Shown: piece by piece, positions 1 through 8,462 of the stretch
How positions within the stretch are numbered: position 1 is the stretch's first letter
Layout: the number at the start of each line of letters is the position of its first letter
NCBI RefSeq assembly: GCF_900105945.1
Contig: NZ_FNSO01000004.1
Location: 7,320,001-7,384,000, forward strand
Direction: 5' to 3'
Source: Amycolatopsis tolypomycina
GTDB lineage: Bacteria; Actinomycetota; Actinomycetes; Mycobacteriales; Pseudonocardiaceae
DNA length: 64,000 nt
Made by a program: the position numbers and the translations under genes
The notes under the pieces: model-generated
The model's input: the letters and a program-made list of their open reading frames with translations, nothing else
What the model was told of the DNA's origin: nothing
Database searches by the model: none

Positions 1-266
1 TCGGAGAAGTCCGTGTTGCCACCCGCGTTGTTGACGAGCACGTCGACACGGTCCGGCAGCTCCGCCAGTGCGGCCTCGACGGCCGCGGAATCGGCGGCGT
101 CGAACACGACGGGCCGCGCACCCGCCAGCGTCGCCGCTTCGGTGAGCACCTTCTCCCGGCGCCCGGTGATCGTGACGCGCTCGCCGGCCTGGGCGAAGGC
201 CGCCGCCACGGCGTACCCGATGCCCGTGCCGCCGCCCGTCACCACGATTTCCCTGTTGTTCGCCAT
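1..266 (-). CDS. Short-chain dehydrogenase/reductase (SDR), C-terminal part outside window
   Basis: NAD(P)-dependent oxidoreductase of the classical SDR family, substrate unknown. Translated on the minus strand from an ATG at 266, it opens with a Rossmann strand and the cofactor motif TGGGTGIG at about residues 10-17, then an Arg-rich turn (TGRREK) suggesting NADP preference, and reaches the structural motif NNAGG near residue 83 before the window edge. The catalytic Tyr-x-x-x-Lys lies outside, so activity cannot be judged. It is divergent from the gutted isochorismatase gene starting at 297, leaving about 30 bp for both promoters. The family assignment is firm; the substrate is not. Confidence 0.9.
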   Translation of the reverse strand, partial: MANNREIVVTGGGTGIGYAVAAAFAQAGERVTITGRREKVLTEAATLAGARPVVFDAADSAAVEAALAELPDRVDVLVNNAGGNTDFS

Positions 267-296
267 GAACCCGACCCTAGTGCCTAGGATCGGGGC

Positions 297-458
297 ATGA
301 GCGAGATCGACCCGGCCACCACCGCGCTCGTGCTGGTTGACCTGCAGGAGCGGATCGTTGTGTTGCCCACCACGCCCTACCGCGGCGAGTCGACCCTGCG
401 CGCGGCCGCCGACCACGGCTACGACACGACCGAAGAGGCACTGGCGGCGCTGGCGTGA
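297..458 (+). pseudogene. Isochorismatase-family hydrolase remnant with core deleted
   Basis: The 53-codon frame begins like an isochorismatase/cysteine hydrolase (TTALVLVDLQERIV, carrying the conserved first catalytic Asp) but passes within about 15 residues into what looks like the family's C-terminal segment (ESTLRAAADHGYD). The roughly 130-residue core with the catalytic Lys and Cys is absent. Intact members are about 180-200 residues. The remnant stays in frame and ends in a TGA that overlaps the GTG start of the Nudix gene, so it may now act only as a translated leader. An in-frame internal deletion explains this best; a genuine small protein is possible but less likely. Confidence 0.7.
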
Positions 459-847
459 TCGACAAGATCGCCTGGATCCACGTGGCGGACGGCCGGATCC
501 TGGCCGCGCGGTCCCGTGGCAAGGACAAGTTCTACCTGCCCGGCGGCAAACGCGAGCCGGGCGAGACCGATGCCGAGACGCTGGTCCGGGAAATCCGGGA
601 GGAACTCGGGGTGGAGATCGACGCCGAGTCGATCGTCCCGGCGGGCACGTTCGAGGGCCAGGCGCACGGCCACGCGGCCGGAACGCTCGTCCGCACGACG
701 GCCTACTCGGCCGAATTCCGAGGGACACCGCGGGCCTGCGCGGAGATCGAGGAGATCGCCTGGCTCGCCTACGCGGACCGGCCGCGGGTTTCCCTGGTGG
801 CCCAGCAGATCTTCGACCACCTGCACGCCGTCGGCCGGCTGCGGTGA
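455..847 (+). CDS. Nudix hydrolase
   Basis: Small 130-residue hydrolase expected to cleave nucleoside diphosphates linked to another moiety, with Mg2+ bound by the Nudix helix. The Nudix box (G-x5-E-x7-REUxEExGU) is complete at about residues 28-50, including REIREELGV with its metal-binding glutamates. The start is a GTG that overlaps the stop of the isochorismatase remnant, so translation is probably coupled. It converges with the GNAT gene, whose stop is 7 bp away. No substrate-specific motif is recognisable; MutT-like housecleaning is a default guess only. Confidence 0.9.
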   Translation: MIDKIAWIHVADGRILAARSRGKDKFYLPGGKREPGETDAETLVREIREELGVEIDAESIVPAGTFEGQAHGHAAGTLVRTTAYSAEFRGTPRACAEIEEIAWLAYADRPRVSLVAQQIFDHLHAVGRLR

Positions 848-854
848 CGACCGG

Positions 855-1751
855 TCAGTTGGCCTTGATGAGCGGCGCGTCGCGCGAAAACGCCCGGAAC
901 CCCACGCCGTAGTACAACTCCCGCGCGGGTTCGGGCTCGCCCATGCACGCGACCGTCGCGTGCCGGGCGCCCGCCGCGGCGGCCAAGCGCATGCCGTGCC
1001 GCAACATCGCGCGCGCCAGCCCCAGGCGCCGGAAGCCCGGGTGGGTGCCGACCGGCTCGAACTCGACCGTCGCGTTCACCTCGTCGAGCCACATGATCGC
1101 CGAGCACGCCATCGTCCCGTCCGGCGCTTCGACCAGGACGTGCAGGTCGCCGCGGTAGCCGGGCGCCTGCCGGACACCGAGGTACGACGAAAGCGAGTAC
1201 GACGTCGGGGCCCACGCGTCCACATGCGCCTGCACCACGGCCTCCGGCGAGACCTCCGCGGCCGTGCGGAAGGAGAACCCGGCCGGCAGCGACGGCTCCG
1301 CCACGTCGGCGAGTTCGCGCTCGTTGAGCTGTGACCACGCGTCGGGCGCGTCGGGTTCGTAGCCGTGCGCCGCCCAGCGCCGCAACCCGAACGTGTCGGC
1401 CGCCGCCGGGAGCACCGTGCGGGAGACGCCGGGAGCCGTGGCCTCGAACCAGGCGATCACCTCGTCGACCAGCTCCGCGTGCCCGGGATGCACCTGGTAC
1501 GCCAGGTACGCGCCGGTGATGTCCTTGACCGAACCGTCGGTGCGCCGGACCCGGCGTGGCAGCTCGGCGCGGCCCCAGGCGACGAGCTCGCCGTCGGAGA
1601 ACCACAGCCGGCTCTCGCCCTCGCCGCGGGTCCGGCCCCAGTTCCAGGCCAGCTCGCCGAACGAGGCGTCGCTGTTGACCAGCTCCGGGTGGGTGGCGGT
1701 GATCCGCTGCGCCAGGCCCTGCATGAGCCGCAAGGTCGGAAGGTCGGCCAT
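855..1751 (-). CDS. Tandem GNAT acetyltransferase
   Basis: 298-residue cytoplasmic protein whose length fits two GNAT folds. The C-terminal half carries a recognisable acetyl-CoA loop (GTHPGFRRLGLARAML, motif A) near residues 235-250, followed by a motif-B region (ARELYYGVGF) typical of GNAT proteins. The N-terminal half has similar predicted strand/helix spacing but no clear cofactor loop. The start is the ATG at 1751 (MADLPTLRL). The acceptor substrate cannot be told; such actinobacterial tandem GNATs may modify small molecules or proteins. It is transcribed in the same direction as the upstream TetR gene, 30 bp away, but a shared role is not evident. Confidence 0.85.
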   Translation of the reverse strand: MADLPTLRLMQGLAQRITATHPELVNSDASFGELAWNWGRTRGEGESRLWFSDGELVAWGRAELPRRVRRTDGSVKDITGAYLAYQVHPGHAELVDEVIAWFEATAPGVSRTVLPAAADTFGLRRWAAHGYEPDAPDAWSQLNERELADVAEPSLPAGFSFRTAAEVSPEAVVQAHVDAWAPTSYSLSSYLGVRQAPGYRGDLHVLVEAPDGTMACSAIMWLDEVNATVEFEPVGTHPGFRRLGLARAMLRHGMRLAAAAGARHATVACMGEPEPARELYYGVGFRAFSRDAPLIKAN

Positions 1752-1781
1752 GCCACCACTGTCGCAGGGCTGTCGAGCCGT

Positions 1782-2450
1782 TTAACCCAGCCGCAGCTTC
1801 GGCTTGTGCTCCAGGTGCGACAACCCGTTCCAGGCCAGGTTGACCAGGTGCGCCGCCACCTCGTCGCGCTTGGGCTTGCGCGCGTCCAGCCACCACTGGC
1901 CGGTCAGCGCCACCATGCCCACCAGTGCCTGCGCGTACAGCGCGGCCAGTTTCTCGTCGTAGCCCAGGGAGCCGAACTGCTGGGCCAGGATGTGCTCGAC
2001 CTGGCTCGCGATGTCGTTCAGCACCGTGGAGAACGTGCCCGTGGAGCTCGCCACCGGGGAGTCACGGACCAGGATCCGGAAGCCGTCGTGGGAATCCTCG
2101 ACGTACGACAGCAGCGCCGTCGCCGCCTGCTCCAGCATCGCCCGCGGGTGGCCGCCGTGCAGCGTCGAGACCATCCGGTCGAGCAGCAGCTGCGTCTCGC
2201 GGTCGACGACGACCGCGTAGATGCCTTCCTTGCCGCCGAAGTGCTCGTAGACCACGGGTTTCGAGACGTTGGCGCGGTGCGCGATCTCCTCGATCGACGT
2301 GCCGTCGAAGCCCTTCTCGGCGAACAGGGCGCGCGCCACGTTGAGCAGCTGCTGACGCCGCTCGGTTCCGGTCATGCGGACGCGGGTCACCGGGGCTGCC
2401 GGACGCGCCCCGGTGACCTGCTCACGCTTCGAACGTCGTCTCCCCGCCAT
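1782..2450 (-). CDS. TetR/AcrR-family regulator
   Basis: 222-residue DNA-binding regulator. The TetR helix-turn-helix lies at about residues 28-75, with the family sequence ALFAEKGFDGTSIEEIAH and the recognition helix VSKPVVYEHFGGKEG. The C-terminal ligand domain ends with a segment (WLDARKPKRDEVAAHLVNL) that resembles mycobacterial lipid-linked TetR proteins such as FasR, from memory. Its position ahead of the glmU-prs-rplY-pth block matches Rv1019 of M. tuberculosis. The acyl desaturase gene ends 120 bp upstream on the same strand, so lipid control is plausible but inferred. A Lys/Arg-rich leader precedes a second possible start (MTGTERRQQ), so the true N-terminus is uncertain. Confidence 0.88.
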   Translation of the reverse strand: MAGRRRSKREQVTGARPAAPVTRVRMTGTERRQQLLNVARALFAEKGFDGTSIEEIAHRANVSKPVVYEHFGGKEGIYAVVVDRETQLLLDRMVSTLHGGHPRAMLEQAATALLSYVEDSHDGFRILVRDSPVASSTGTFSTVLNDIASQVEHILAQQFGSLGYDEKLAALYAQALVGMVALTGQWWLDARKPKRDEVAAHLVNLAWNGLSHLEHKPKLRLG

Positions 2451-2470
2451 CGGGGCAGCCTAGTTGCCGA

Positions 2471-2491
2471 GGCGGCCAAAAGTAGGCCGCC
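2471..2491 (-). terminator. Hairpin downstream of the desaturase gene
   Basis: Perfect 7-bp inverted repeat (GGCGGCC / GGCCGCC) with a 7-nt A-rich loop in the gap between the desaturase stop and the TetR start. There is no T-tract, as is usual for actinobacterial terminators. It would separate the two same-strand genes. Confidence 0.5.
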
Positions 2492-2569
2492 CCCCGCACG
2501 GCACGTGACCGTTGTGACGAAGCCATGCGGCCGTGGCTGTGGTCGGATCGGCAACAGTCAGCACCGTGA

Positions 2570-3535
2570 CTAGCCCTTTTCCGTGGCGATTCGGGCCAGG
2601 CGCTGCGGCGTCGGCCAGCGGACGTCGTGCACCCAGCCGAACTTCTCGAAGATCCAGATGAGCCGCGCCGAGATGTCGATCTGGCCGCGCTTGACGCCGT
2701 GGCGCGCGGACGTCGGGTCGGCGTGGTGCAGGTTGTGCCACGACTCGCCGAAGCTGAAGATGGCCAGGGGCCAGAAGTTCGCCGACTTGTCGCGGGCGGC
2801 GAACGGGCGCTCGCCGATCATGTGGCAGATCGAGTTGACCGACCAGGTCACGTGGTGCAGCACGCAGATGCGGACCAGGCCGGCCCAGAAGAACGCCGTC
2901 ACCGCGCCCCACAGCGACCACGAGATGAGCCCGCCGAGCAGCGCCGGCAGCGTCAGGCTGAGCAGTGCCCACAGCCAGAACAGGTCGTCGACCTTCTTGA
3001 TGGCCGGGTCCTTCACCAGGTCCGGCGCGAAGCGCTCCGCGTTGGTCTGGTCGCGCTCGAACAGCCAGCCCATGTGCGCGTGCCAGAAGCCCTTGGCGAT
3101 GGCCCACGGCGAGGTGCCGAACGCCCACGGCGAGTGCGGGTCGCCGTCGCGGTCGGAGAAGGCGTGGTGGCGGCGGTGGTCGGCGACCCAGGTGATCACC
3201 GGGCCCTGCAGGGCGATGCTGCCCGCGATGGCCATGAACACGCGCAGCCACTGCTTGGCCTTGAACGAACCGTGCGTGAAGTACCGGTGGTACGAAACCG
3301 TGATGCCGAGCCCGCTGACCGCGTAGAACACCACGAAGATGCCGACGTCGACCCAGCTCAGTCCCCAGCCCCACGCGAAGGGCACCGCAACCAGCAGGGC
3401 CAGCAGCGGTGCGATCACGCCGAAGTAGACCGACAGCTGCACGCCGATGCCGCGCTTGCCGTCGATGACAGGTTTGGGCCCCTTGGGAGCCGAGGGCTCC
3501 CCGGCGGGCTGAGAACGGTCGAGCGTGGCCGTCAT
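2570..3535 (-). CDS. Membrane acyl-CoA delta-9 desaturase (DesA3-like)
   Basis: Integral membrane di-iron desaturase that introduces a double bond into saturated acyl-CoA, using a ferredoxin- or flavodoxin-type electron donor. All three histidine clusters are present: HRYFTH, HRRHH and HNLHH at about residues 83-88, 120-124 and 267-271. Hydrophobic segments lie around residues 33-80, 105-120 and 190-230, as expected for the SCD/Ole1 fold. The length (about 321 residues) is normal. The ATG at 3535 is preferred; a GTG nine bases upstream (3544) is an alternative. A perfect 13-bp palindrome 60 bp upstream suggests repressor control. An oxidoreductase partner is not adjacent. Confidence 0.92.
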   Translation of the reverse strand: MTATLDRSQPAGEPSAPKGPKPVIDGKRGIGVQLSVYFGVIAPLLALLVAVPFAWGWGLSWVDVGIFVVFYAVSGLGITVSYHRYFTHGSFKAKQWLRVFMAIAGSIALQGPVITWVADHRRHHAFSDRDGDPHSPWAFGTSPWAIAKGFWHAHMGWLFERDQTNAERFAPDLVKDPAIKKVDDLFWLWALLSLTLPALLGGLISWSLWGAVTAFFWAGLVRICVLHHVTWSVNSICHMIGERPFAARDKSANFWPLAIFSFGESWHNLHHADPTSARHGVKRGQIDISARLIWIFEKFGWVHDVRWPTPQRLARIATEKG

Positions 3536-3595
3536 ACGCTTCACTTCTTCCTACACGGGCACGCCTTCCTACCAAGGGCGCCCTAACCTACGATG

Positions 3596-3608
3596 CCGTA
3601 AGTTACGG
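3596..3608. promoter_or_regulatory. Palindromic operator upstream of the desaturase
   Basis: The sequence CCGTAAGTTACGG is a perfect 13-bp palindrome with a central G, about 60 bp upstream of the desaturase start. On the minus strand a possible -10 (TAGGTT) follows it, so a bound repressor would cover the -35/spacer region. A TetR-type fatty-acid regulator is the natural candidate. Confidence 0.5.
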
Positions 3609-3728
3609 TACAGGAGGTTCGGGCGACTGGGGAGTGCCCGAACCCACACCCGCGTACCCGGTTCTGGGGCCCCTAACGCATCCCCCGCGCGGACGACACC
3701 CGATCGTCGCTATCCTGACCAGGATCGA

Positions 3729-3800
3729 TCCGCCGTAGTGTAATCGGCAGCACTTCAGATTTTGGTTCTGACAGTTCAGGTTCGAATCCTGGCGGCGGAG
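3729..3800 (+). tRNA. tRNA-Gln (anticodon TTG)
   Basis: Complete cloverleaf. The 7-bp acceptor stem is TCCGCCG/CGGCGGA, the D-stem GTGT/GCAC, the anticodon stem TCAGA/TCTGA with loop TTTTGGT (anticodon TTG, reading CAA/CAG), and the T-arm TCAGG-TTCGAAT-CCTGG. Discriminator base G. CCA is not encoded. A possible -10 (TATCCT) lies about 13 bp upstream. Confidence 0.96.
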
Positions 3801-3836
3801 CAGCAGAAGGAACCGGAAACCCACGACACCGGGAGG

Positions 3837-5591
3837 TTGGCGCTGACCGACGAGGCGACCGACCCGGTGACGGCCAGGCGGCCCGCGCTGGCCGAGATGT
3901 CCGACGCCTGGATCGTCGGGCGCGCGCGGGAGCTGAACGCCGCCGTCCAGCGGCACGAGTACACCCAGCAGCTCGAGATCGTCGCGATGCTCGACGAGTT
4001 GCTCGACGAGACCCAGCGGCGTGGTGAGCCCCTGCTGGTGGCCCAGCTGCTGCGCTCGTCCGCCCTCGCCCGGCTGGCCACGAAGGGCCTGGCCGCGGAG
4101 GCCGAGCCCCGCCTCGACGAGATGCTCGCGCACACCCGGCGCCACGGCATCGCCCTGCTGCGGGCCGACGCGCACGCGCTGCGCGGCCGCCGGCTCGTGA
4201 TCGCCGCGCAGGAGGACGCCGCGCTCACCGAGATCGCCAGGGCGCTGGCCATCCTGGACGACTCCACCATCCCGGACCGGCAGGTCGGGCTGCGCAACTG
4301 GAACCGGCTGCTGGCCTCGACGCTGATCGACTGCTGGCTGGTGCTCAACCAGCTCGGCGTCTACGAAGCGGCCGAGGAGGTGATCGGCCGGGCCGCCGCG
4401 GCGATCCGCGAGAGCGCGAGCCCGCACGACATCGCCCTGCAGCTGATCAACCGCATCAAGATGCTGCTCGGCTGGGGCCTGCGGCTGGAGCGCATCGACG
4501 AGTACGACGAGAGCGCCGAGAAGTTCCGCACCGCGGCCTCGATGGGCGCGGCCGCCGAAGGCCCGTTCGCCGAGTCGCTGTTCCCGCGCAAGGCGGACGT
4601 CAAGGCGATCGACCAGGTCGGCGTGCTGGCCGCGGCGCCGGCGCTGAACCAGCCGGGCGCCGAGCACGTCGAGCGGCTGCAGAACCTCTACACCGAGCGC
4701 GCGTTCGGGCACGACCGCGAGATCGTCGCGATCGCGCTGGCGCGCTGCCTGGACAAGGAGGGCCGCCGCGACGAGGCACTGGCGGTCCTGCGCGAGACCC
4801 GCCAGTCCATCTCGGACGACACCTCGCAGCCGTCGATGCGGCTGAACATCGCCCGCGAGCTGGCCCGGCTCGACACGAGCCCGGACTACGCCTCCGGGGC
4901 CAGCGAGTCGCTGATCGACTACGCCCGGCGCCTGGAGTCGGAGATGTGGAGCCTGCGCGAGTCGCAGATCGCCACGCTGAACGCCCGCCGCGAGCACGAA
5001 CGCCTGTCCGCCGAGCACGGCGCGATCACCCAGCAGGCGCTGCAGGACCCGCTCACCGGCCTGCCCAACCGGCGCGCGCTGGACGAGAAGCTGCGCCAGC
5101 TGGCGTCCTCGGCCGACGCCCAGCCGCTGGCGGTCGCCCTGGTCGACCTCGACGGCTTCAAGGGCGTCAACGACAAGCAATCCCACGCCGAAGGCGACAA
5201 CGTCCTGCGTGTCGTGGCAAGCACGCTTCGTGACGCGTTGCGCGGCGACGACCTGGTAGCGCGCTACGGCGGCGACGAGTTCATCGTCCTGCTGCCGGGC
5301 ACCCCGGCGTCGGCGGCGAAGATGGCGCTCGGCCGGGCCGTGAAGTCCGTCTCCAACCTGCCGCACCACCTCTCGCACGGCGTCACGCTGTCGATCGGGC
5401 TCGTGTCGCTGCGGCCGCAGGAGCGTGGCGAGCAGGTGCTGGCGCGCGCGGACGCGGCGATGTACCAGGCCAAACGCGGCGGCGGCAACCAGGTGGCGTC
5501 GGCGAACTCCATGGCCGCCGACCCGGCCGCCGCGTGGGCCAGCGAGGCGCCTCCGACCGACCCCGCGTGGGACGCCGACGACCACAGTTAG
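3837..5591 (+). CDS. Diguanylate cyclase with N-terminal helical sensor region
   Basis: Makes cyclic di-GMP from two GTP. About 410 N-terminal residues are Ala/Leu-rich helices resembling TPR-type repeats, followed by a short coiled-coil and a C-terminal GGDEF domain. The active-site motif is intact (RYGGDEFIVLLPG) and the inhibitory I-site RGDD sits five residues before it, so the enzyme should be active and product-inhibited. No transmembrane segment is visible. The start is uncertain: TTG at 3837 directly abuts a GGGAGG Shine-Dalgarno, a non-standard CTG at 3843 has ideal 6-nt spacing, and the first ATG is at 3897. The last 68 bp of the gene are repeated 312 bp downstream. Confidence 0.9.
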   Translation: MALTDEATDPVTARRPALAEMSDAWIVGRARELNAAVQRHEYTQQLEIVAMLDELLDETQRRGEPLLVAQLLRSSALARLATKGLAAEAEPRLDEMLAHTRRHGIALLRADAHALRGRRLVIAAQEDAALTEIARALAILDDSTIPDRQVGLRNWNRLLASTLIDCWLVLNQLGVYEAAEEVIGRAAAAIRESASPHDIALQLINRIKMLLGWGLRLERIDEYDESAEKFRTAASMGAAAEGPFAESLFPRKADVKAIDQVGVLAAAPALNQPGAEHVERLQNLYTERAFGHDREIVAIALARCLDKEGRRDEALAVLRETRQSISDDTSQPSMRLNIARELARLDTSPDYASGASESLIDYARRLESEMWSLRESQIATLNARREHERLSAEHGAITQQALQDPLTGLPNRRALDEKLRQLASSADAQPLAVALVDLDGFKGVNDKQSHAEGDNVLRVVASTLRDALRGDDLVARYGGDEFIVLLPGTPASAAKMALGRAVKSVSNLPHHLSHGVTLSIGLVSLRPQERGEQVLARADAAMYQAKRGGGNQVASANSMAADPAAAWASEAPPTDPAWDADDHS

Positions 5592-5639
5592 CGCCGCAAG
5601 TCGTTCGCCGTCCGGCGCGGCCGAAGCCGTGTGTCACAA

Positions 5640-5724
5640 GCGCCCCAATGTGGCGTTGGTTGCGTCCAACGCACCCAATGTGGCGTTCGGTGCGTCTGAC
5701 GCACCGAACGCCACATTGGGGCGC
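5640..5724 (+). repeat. Palindromic repeat element, copy 1 (85 bp)
   Basis: First of three related elements. It has 18-bp perfect terminal inverted repeats (GCGCCCCAATGTGGCGTT at the left and its complement at the right). Inside are three copies of the core CCAATGTGGCGTT in the order inverted, inverted, direct, separated by small hairpins such as TGCGTCTGACGCA. It begins 48 bp after the cyclase stop and is flanked by CACAA on the left and AT on the right, the same flanks as copy 3. Confidence 0.85.
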
Positions 5725-5835
5725 ATCGCCCGGCCGCTGTCGACGAACCTCGGACACGCGCACTGGCCAGCGTCCTCACCCGCTCCACCAGGCCGAACGC
5801 GCCGGCAACAACCAAGCCACACCCCGCCGGCTCCA

Positions 5836-5903
5836 CGGCCGCCGCGTGGGCCAGCGAAGCGCCTCCGACCGACCCCGCGTGGGACGCCGACGACCACAGT
5901 TAG
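5836..5903 (+). repeat. Duplicate of the 3' end of the diguanylate cyclase gene
   Basis: These 68 bp match 5524-5591 (the last 22 codons and TAG stop of the cyclase) with one mismatch. Weaker similarity to the preceding cyclase codons (CCAGGCC-AACGCG) can be seen from about 5790. The 360-bp gap between cyclase and glmU (5592-5951) therefore holds the palindromic element, then this partial gene copy, and nothing else I recognise. Confidence 0.85.
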
Positions 5904-5951
5904 GATCGGTGCCCGACAGAAGCCACCCGCTGGTAACCGTTGGGAGCGCCG

Positions 5952-7424
5952 TTGACCGGCCCGCTGAGCACGTTGATCCTCGCCGCGGGTGAGGGCACCC
6001 GCATGCGATCCGCGACCCCGAAGGTGTTGCACCCGATCGCCGGGCGCCCCCTCGTCGAACACGCCGTCCGGGCCGCCGCCGGGCTGAACCCCGAACACCT
6101 CGTCGTGGTCGTCGGGCACGGCCGCGAAGCCGTCGGCGCCCACCTGGGGGCGCTCGGCACCACCCTCGGCCGCAGCGTCGGCACCGCCGTGCAGGACCAG
6201 CAGAAGGGCACCGGCCACGCCGTGTCCTGCGCGCTCGCGACCCTGCCCGCCGACCTCACCGGCACCGTGCTGGTCAGCTACGGCGACGTCCCGCTGCTCG
6301 ACACCGCCACCCTGGGCGCGCTGCTCGACGAGCACACCGAGGCGAAGAACGCCGTCACCGTGCTCACGTCCGTGGTCGCCGACCCGACCGGCTACGGCCG
6401 GATCGTGCGCGACAGCGCGGGCAAGGTCACCGGGATCGTCGAGCACAAGGACGCCACCCCGGAGCAGGCCGAGATCGACGAGATCAACTCGGGCGTCTAC
6501 GCCTTCGACGCGGCGGTGCTGCGCGACGGCCTCTCGCGCCTCTCGACCGACAACGCGCAGGGCGAGCTGTACCTCACCGACGTGCTCGGCATCGCGAACG
6601 GCGACGGCCTGCACGTCGGCGCCCTGATCGTCGACGACCCGTGGCTGACCGAAGGCGTCAACGACCGCGTGCAGCTCTCAGCGCTCGGCGCCGAGCTCAA
6701 CCGCCGGATCGTGCAGCGCTGGCAGCGCGAGGGCGTCACGATCACCGACCCCGCCACGACCTGGATCGACGCCGGCGTCACCCTCTCCCGTGACGTCGTC
6801 ATCGAGCCCGGCGTCCAGCTCAAGGGCACGACGTCGGTCGGCGAAGGCAGCACGGTCGGCCCGGACAGCACGCTGACCAACGTGACGATCGGCGCCGGCG
6901 CCAGCGTCGTCCGGGTGCACGGGTCGGACTCGGAACTCGGCGACGGCGTCAACGTCGGCCCGTTCACCTACCTGCGGCCGGGCACGAAGCTGGGCGTCAA
7001 GGCGAAGCTGGGCGCGTTCGTCGAGACGAAGGCCGCCGAGATCGGCGCCGGCACGAAGGTGCCCCACCTGACCTACGTGGGTGATGCCACGATCGGTGAG
7101 CACAGCAACATCGGCTGCTCCAGCGTCTTCGTGAACTACGACGGCGTGAACAAGCACCGGACCGTTATCGGGTCGTATGTCCGATTGGGCGCGGACAACA
7201 CCTTCGTCGCCCCGGTGCACATCGGTGACGGCGCTTACAGTGGTGCGGGTGCCGTGATCCGCGAAGACGTCCCGCCGGGCACACTCGCGGTGTCGGCGCC
7301 GCCGCAGCGCAACATCGAAGGCTGGGCGATCCGGCGCCGGCCGGGTACGCCCGCGGCGGAGGCGGCCCAGGCCGCCCTCGACGCCGATTCAGCAGCAGGA
7401 ACCGACGGGGAGTCGTCAGCATGA
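5952..7424 (+). CDS. glmU: Bifunctional GlmU: N-acetylglucosamine-1-P uridyltransferase / glucosamine-1-P acetyltransferase
   Basis: Makes UDP-GlcNAc for peptidoglycan and other cell-wall precursors by two sequential reactions. The N-terminal nucleotidyltransferase begins with [11 protein letters not shown] and includes SYGDVPLLD. The C-terminal half is a left-handed beta-helix of hexapeptide repeats with the acetyltransferase signatures GPFTYLRPG and [10 protein letters not shown]. Length 490 residues is normal. The TTG at 5952 has a GGGAG Shine-Dalgarno 5 nt upstream and is preferred to a TTG four codons earlier. The stop overlaps the prs start by four bases, indicating translational coupling, an arrangement common in actinobacteria. 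Confidence 0.97.
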   Translation: MTGPLSTLILAAGEGTRMRSATPKVLHPIAGRPLVEHAVRAAAGLNPEHLVVVVGHGREAVGAHLGALGTTLGRSVGTAVQDQQKGTGHAVSCALATLPADLTGTVLVSYGDVPLLDTATLGALLDEHTEAKNAVTVLTSVVADPTGYGRIVRDSAGKVTGIVEHKDATPEQAEIDEINSGVYAFDAAVLRDGLSRLSTDNAQGELYLTDVLGIANGDGLHVGALIVDDPWLTEGVNDRVQLSALGAELNRRIVQRWQREGVTITDPATTWIDAGVTLSRDVVIEPGVQLKGTTSVGEGSTVGPDSTLTNVTIGAGASVVRVHGSDSELGDGVNVGPFTYLRPGTKLGVKAKLGAFVETKAAEIGAGTKVPHLTYVGDATIGEHSNIGCSSVFVNYDGVNKHRTVIGSYVRLGADNTFVAPVHIGDGAYSGAGAVIREDVPPGTLAVSAPPQRNIEGWAIRRRPGTPAAEAAQAALDADSAAGTDGESSA

Positions 7425-8401
7425 GCCAGAAGCAGGGCACGCCGAAGAAGAACCTGATGCTCTTCTCCGGGCGGGCACACCAGGAGCTCGCCGAAGAGGT
7501 CGCCCTCCACCTCGGCGTGAAGATCACCCCGCAGACGGCGCACACGTTCGCCAACGGCGAGCTGTTCGTCCGGTTCGAGGAGTCCGTCCGCGGCACCGAC
7601 GCCTTCGTCATCCAGGCGCACACCACGCCCATCAACGAGTTCGTGATGGAGCAGCTGATCATGGTGGACGCGCTCAAGCGGGCGAGCGCGAAGCGGATCA
7701 CGGTCGTGATGCCGTTCTACCCGTACGCGCGCCAGGACAAGAAGCACAAGGGCCGCGAGCCGATCTCGGCCCGGCTGATCGCGGACCTGTTCAAGACCGC
7801 GGGTGCCGACCGGATCATGACGGTCGACCTGCACACGGCGCAGATCCAGGGCTTCTTCGACGGCCCGGTCGACCACCTGATGGCGCAGTCCGTGCTGGCC
7901 GAACACATCAAGGCGACCTACGGCGACGCCGACATCACGGTCGTCTCGCCGGACTCCGGCCGCGTGCGGCTGGCCGAGAAGTGGGCGCAGACGCTGGGCG
8001 ACCGCCCGATCGCGTTCATCCACAAGACGCGCGACCCGGACAAGCCCAACCAGGCGATCGCCAACCGCGTGGTCGGCAAGGTCGAGGGCAAGCTCTGCGT
8101 CCTGATCGACGACATGATCGACACCGGCGGCACGATCGTGAAGGCCACCGAGGCCCTGATCGAAGAGGGCGCGGCGGACGTGGTCATCGCCACGACCCAC
8201 GGCATCCTGTCGGACCCGGCAACCCAGCGGCTGTCGTCGTGCAAGGCCCGCGAGGTCATCGTGACGAACTCGCTGCCGATCCCGGAGGAGAAGCGCTTCC
8301 CGGGGCTGACGGTGCTGTCGATCGCGCCGATGCTGGCGGAGGCGATCCAGCAGGTCTTCGACGACGGCTCGGTCACGTCCCTCTTCGACGGCAACGCCTG
8401 A
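7421..8401 (+). CDS. prs: Ribose-phosphate pyrophosphokinase (PRPP synthetase)
   Basis: Transfers pyrophosphate from ATP to ribose 5-phosphate, giving PRPP for purine, pyrimidine, His and Trp synthesis; in actinobacteria PRPP also feeds decaprenyl-phosphate arabinose. It is a class I enzyme of 326 residues with the ribose-phosphate loop [14 protein letters not shown], the flexible-loop motif [16 protein letters not shown] and the divalent-metal motif [14 protein letters not shown]. Starts with ATGA overlapping the glmU stop. A strong hairpin follows 11 bp after its stop, closing the glmU-prs operon. Confidence 0.97.
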   Translation: MSQKQGTPKKNLMLFSGRAHQELAEEVALHLGVKITPQTAHTFANGELFVRFEESVRGTDAFVIQAHTTPINEFVMEQLIMVDALKRASAKRITVVMPFYPYARQDKKHKGREPISARLIADLFKTAGADRIMTVDLHTAQIQGFFDGPVDHLMAQSVLAEHIKATYGDADITVVSPDSGRVRLAEKWAQTLGDRPIAFIHKTRDPDKPNQAIANRVVGKVEGKLCVLIDDMIDTGGTIVKATEALIEEGAADVVIATTHGILSDPATQRLSSCKAREVIVTNSLPIPEEKRFPGLTVLSIAPMLAEAIQQVFDDGSVTSLFDGNA

Positions 8402-8411
8402 GGTTTCACGA

Positions 8412-8449
8412 GGAAAGCCCGCTCTCCCGGCCGGGAGAGCGGGCTTTCC
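8412..8449. terminator. Bidirectional terminator hairpin between prs and the 8463 gene
   Basis: Perfect inverted repeat with 19-bp arms (GGAAAGCCCGCTCTCCCGG and its complement) and no intervening loop bases. It lies between the convergent prs stop (8401) and the reductase stop (8463). The outer bases give A-rich/T-rich ends on both strands, so it can serve either direction. Confidence 0.85.
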
Positions 8450-8462
8450 GCTGCCCGCGGCC

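Noticed and set aside
5425..5955. Long plus-strand frames between the cyclase and glmU
   Set aside because: They read out-of-frame cyclase sequence, the palindromic element and the duplicated tail; codon usage is not that of a gene.
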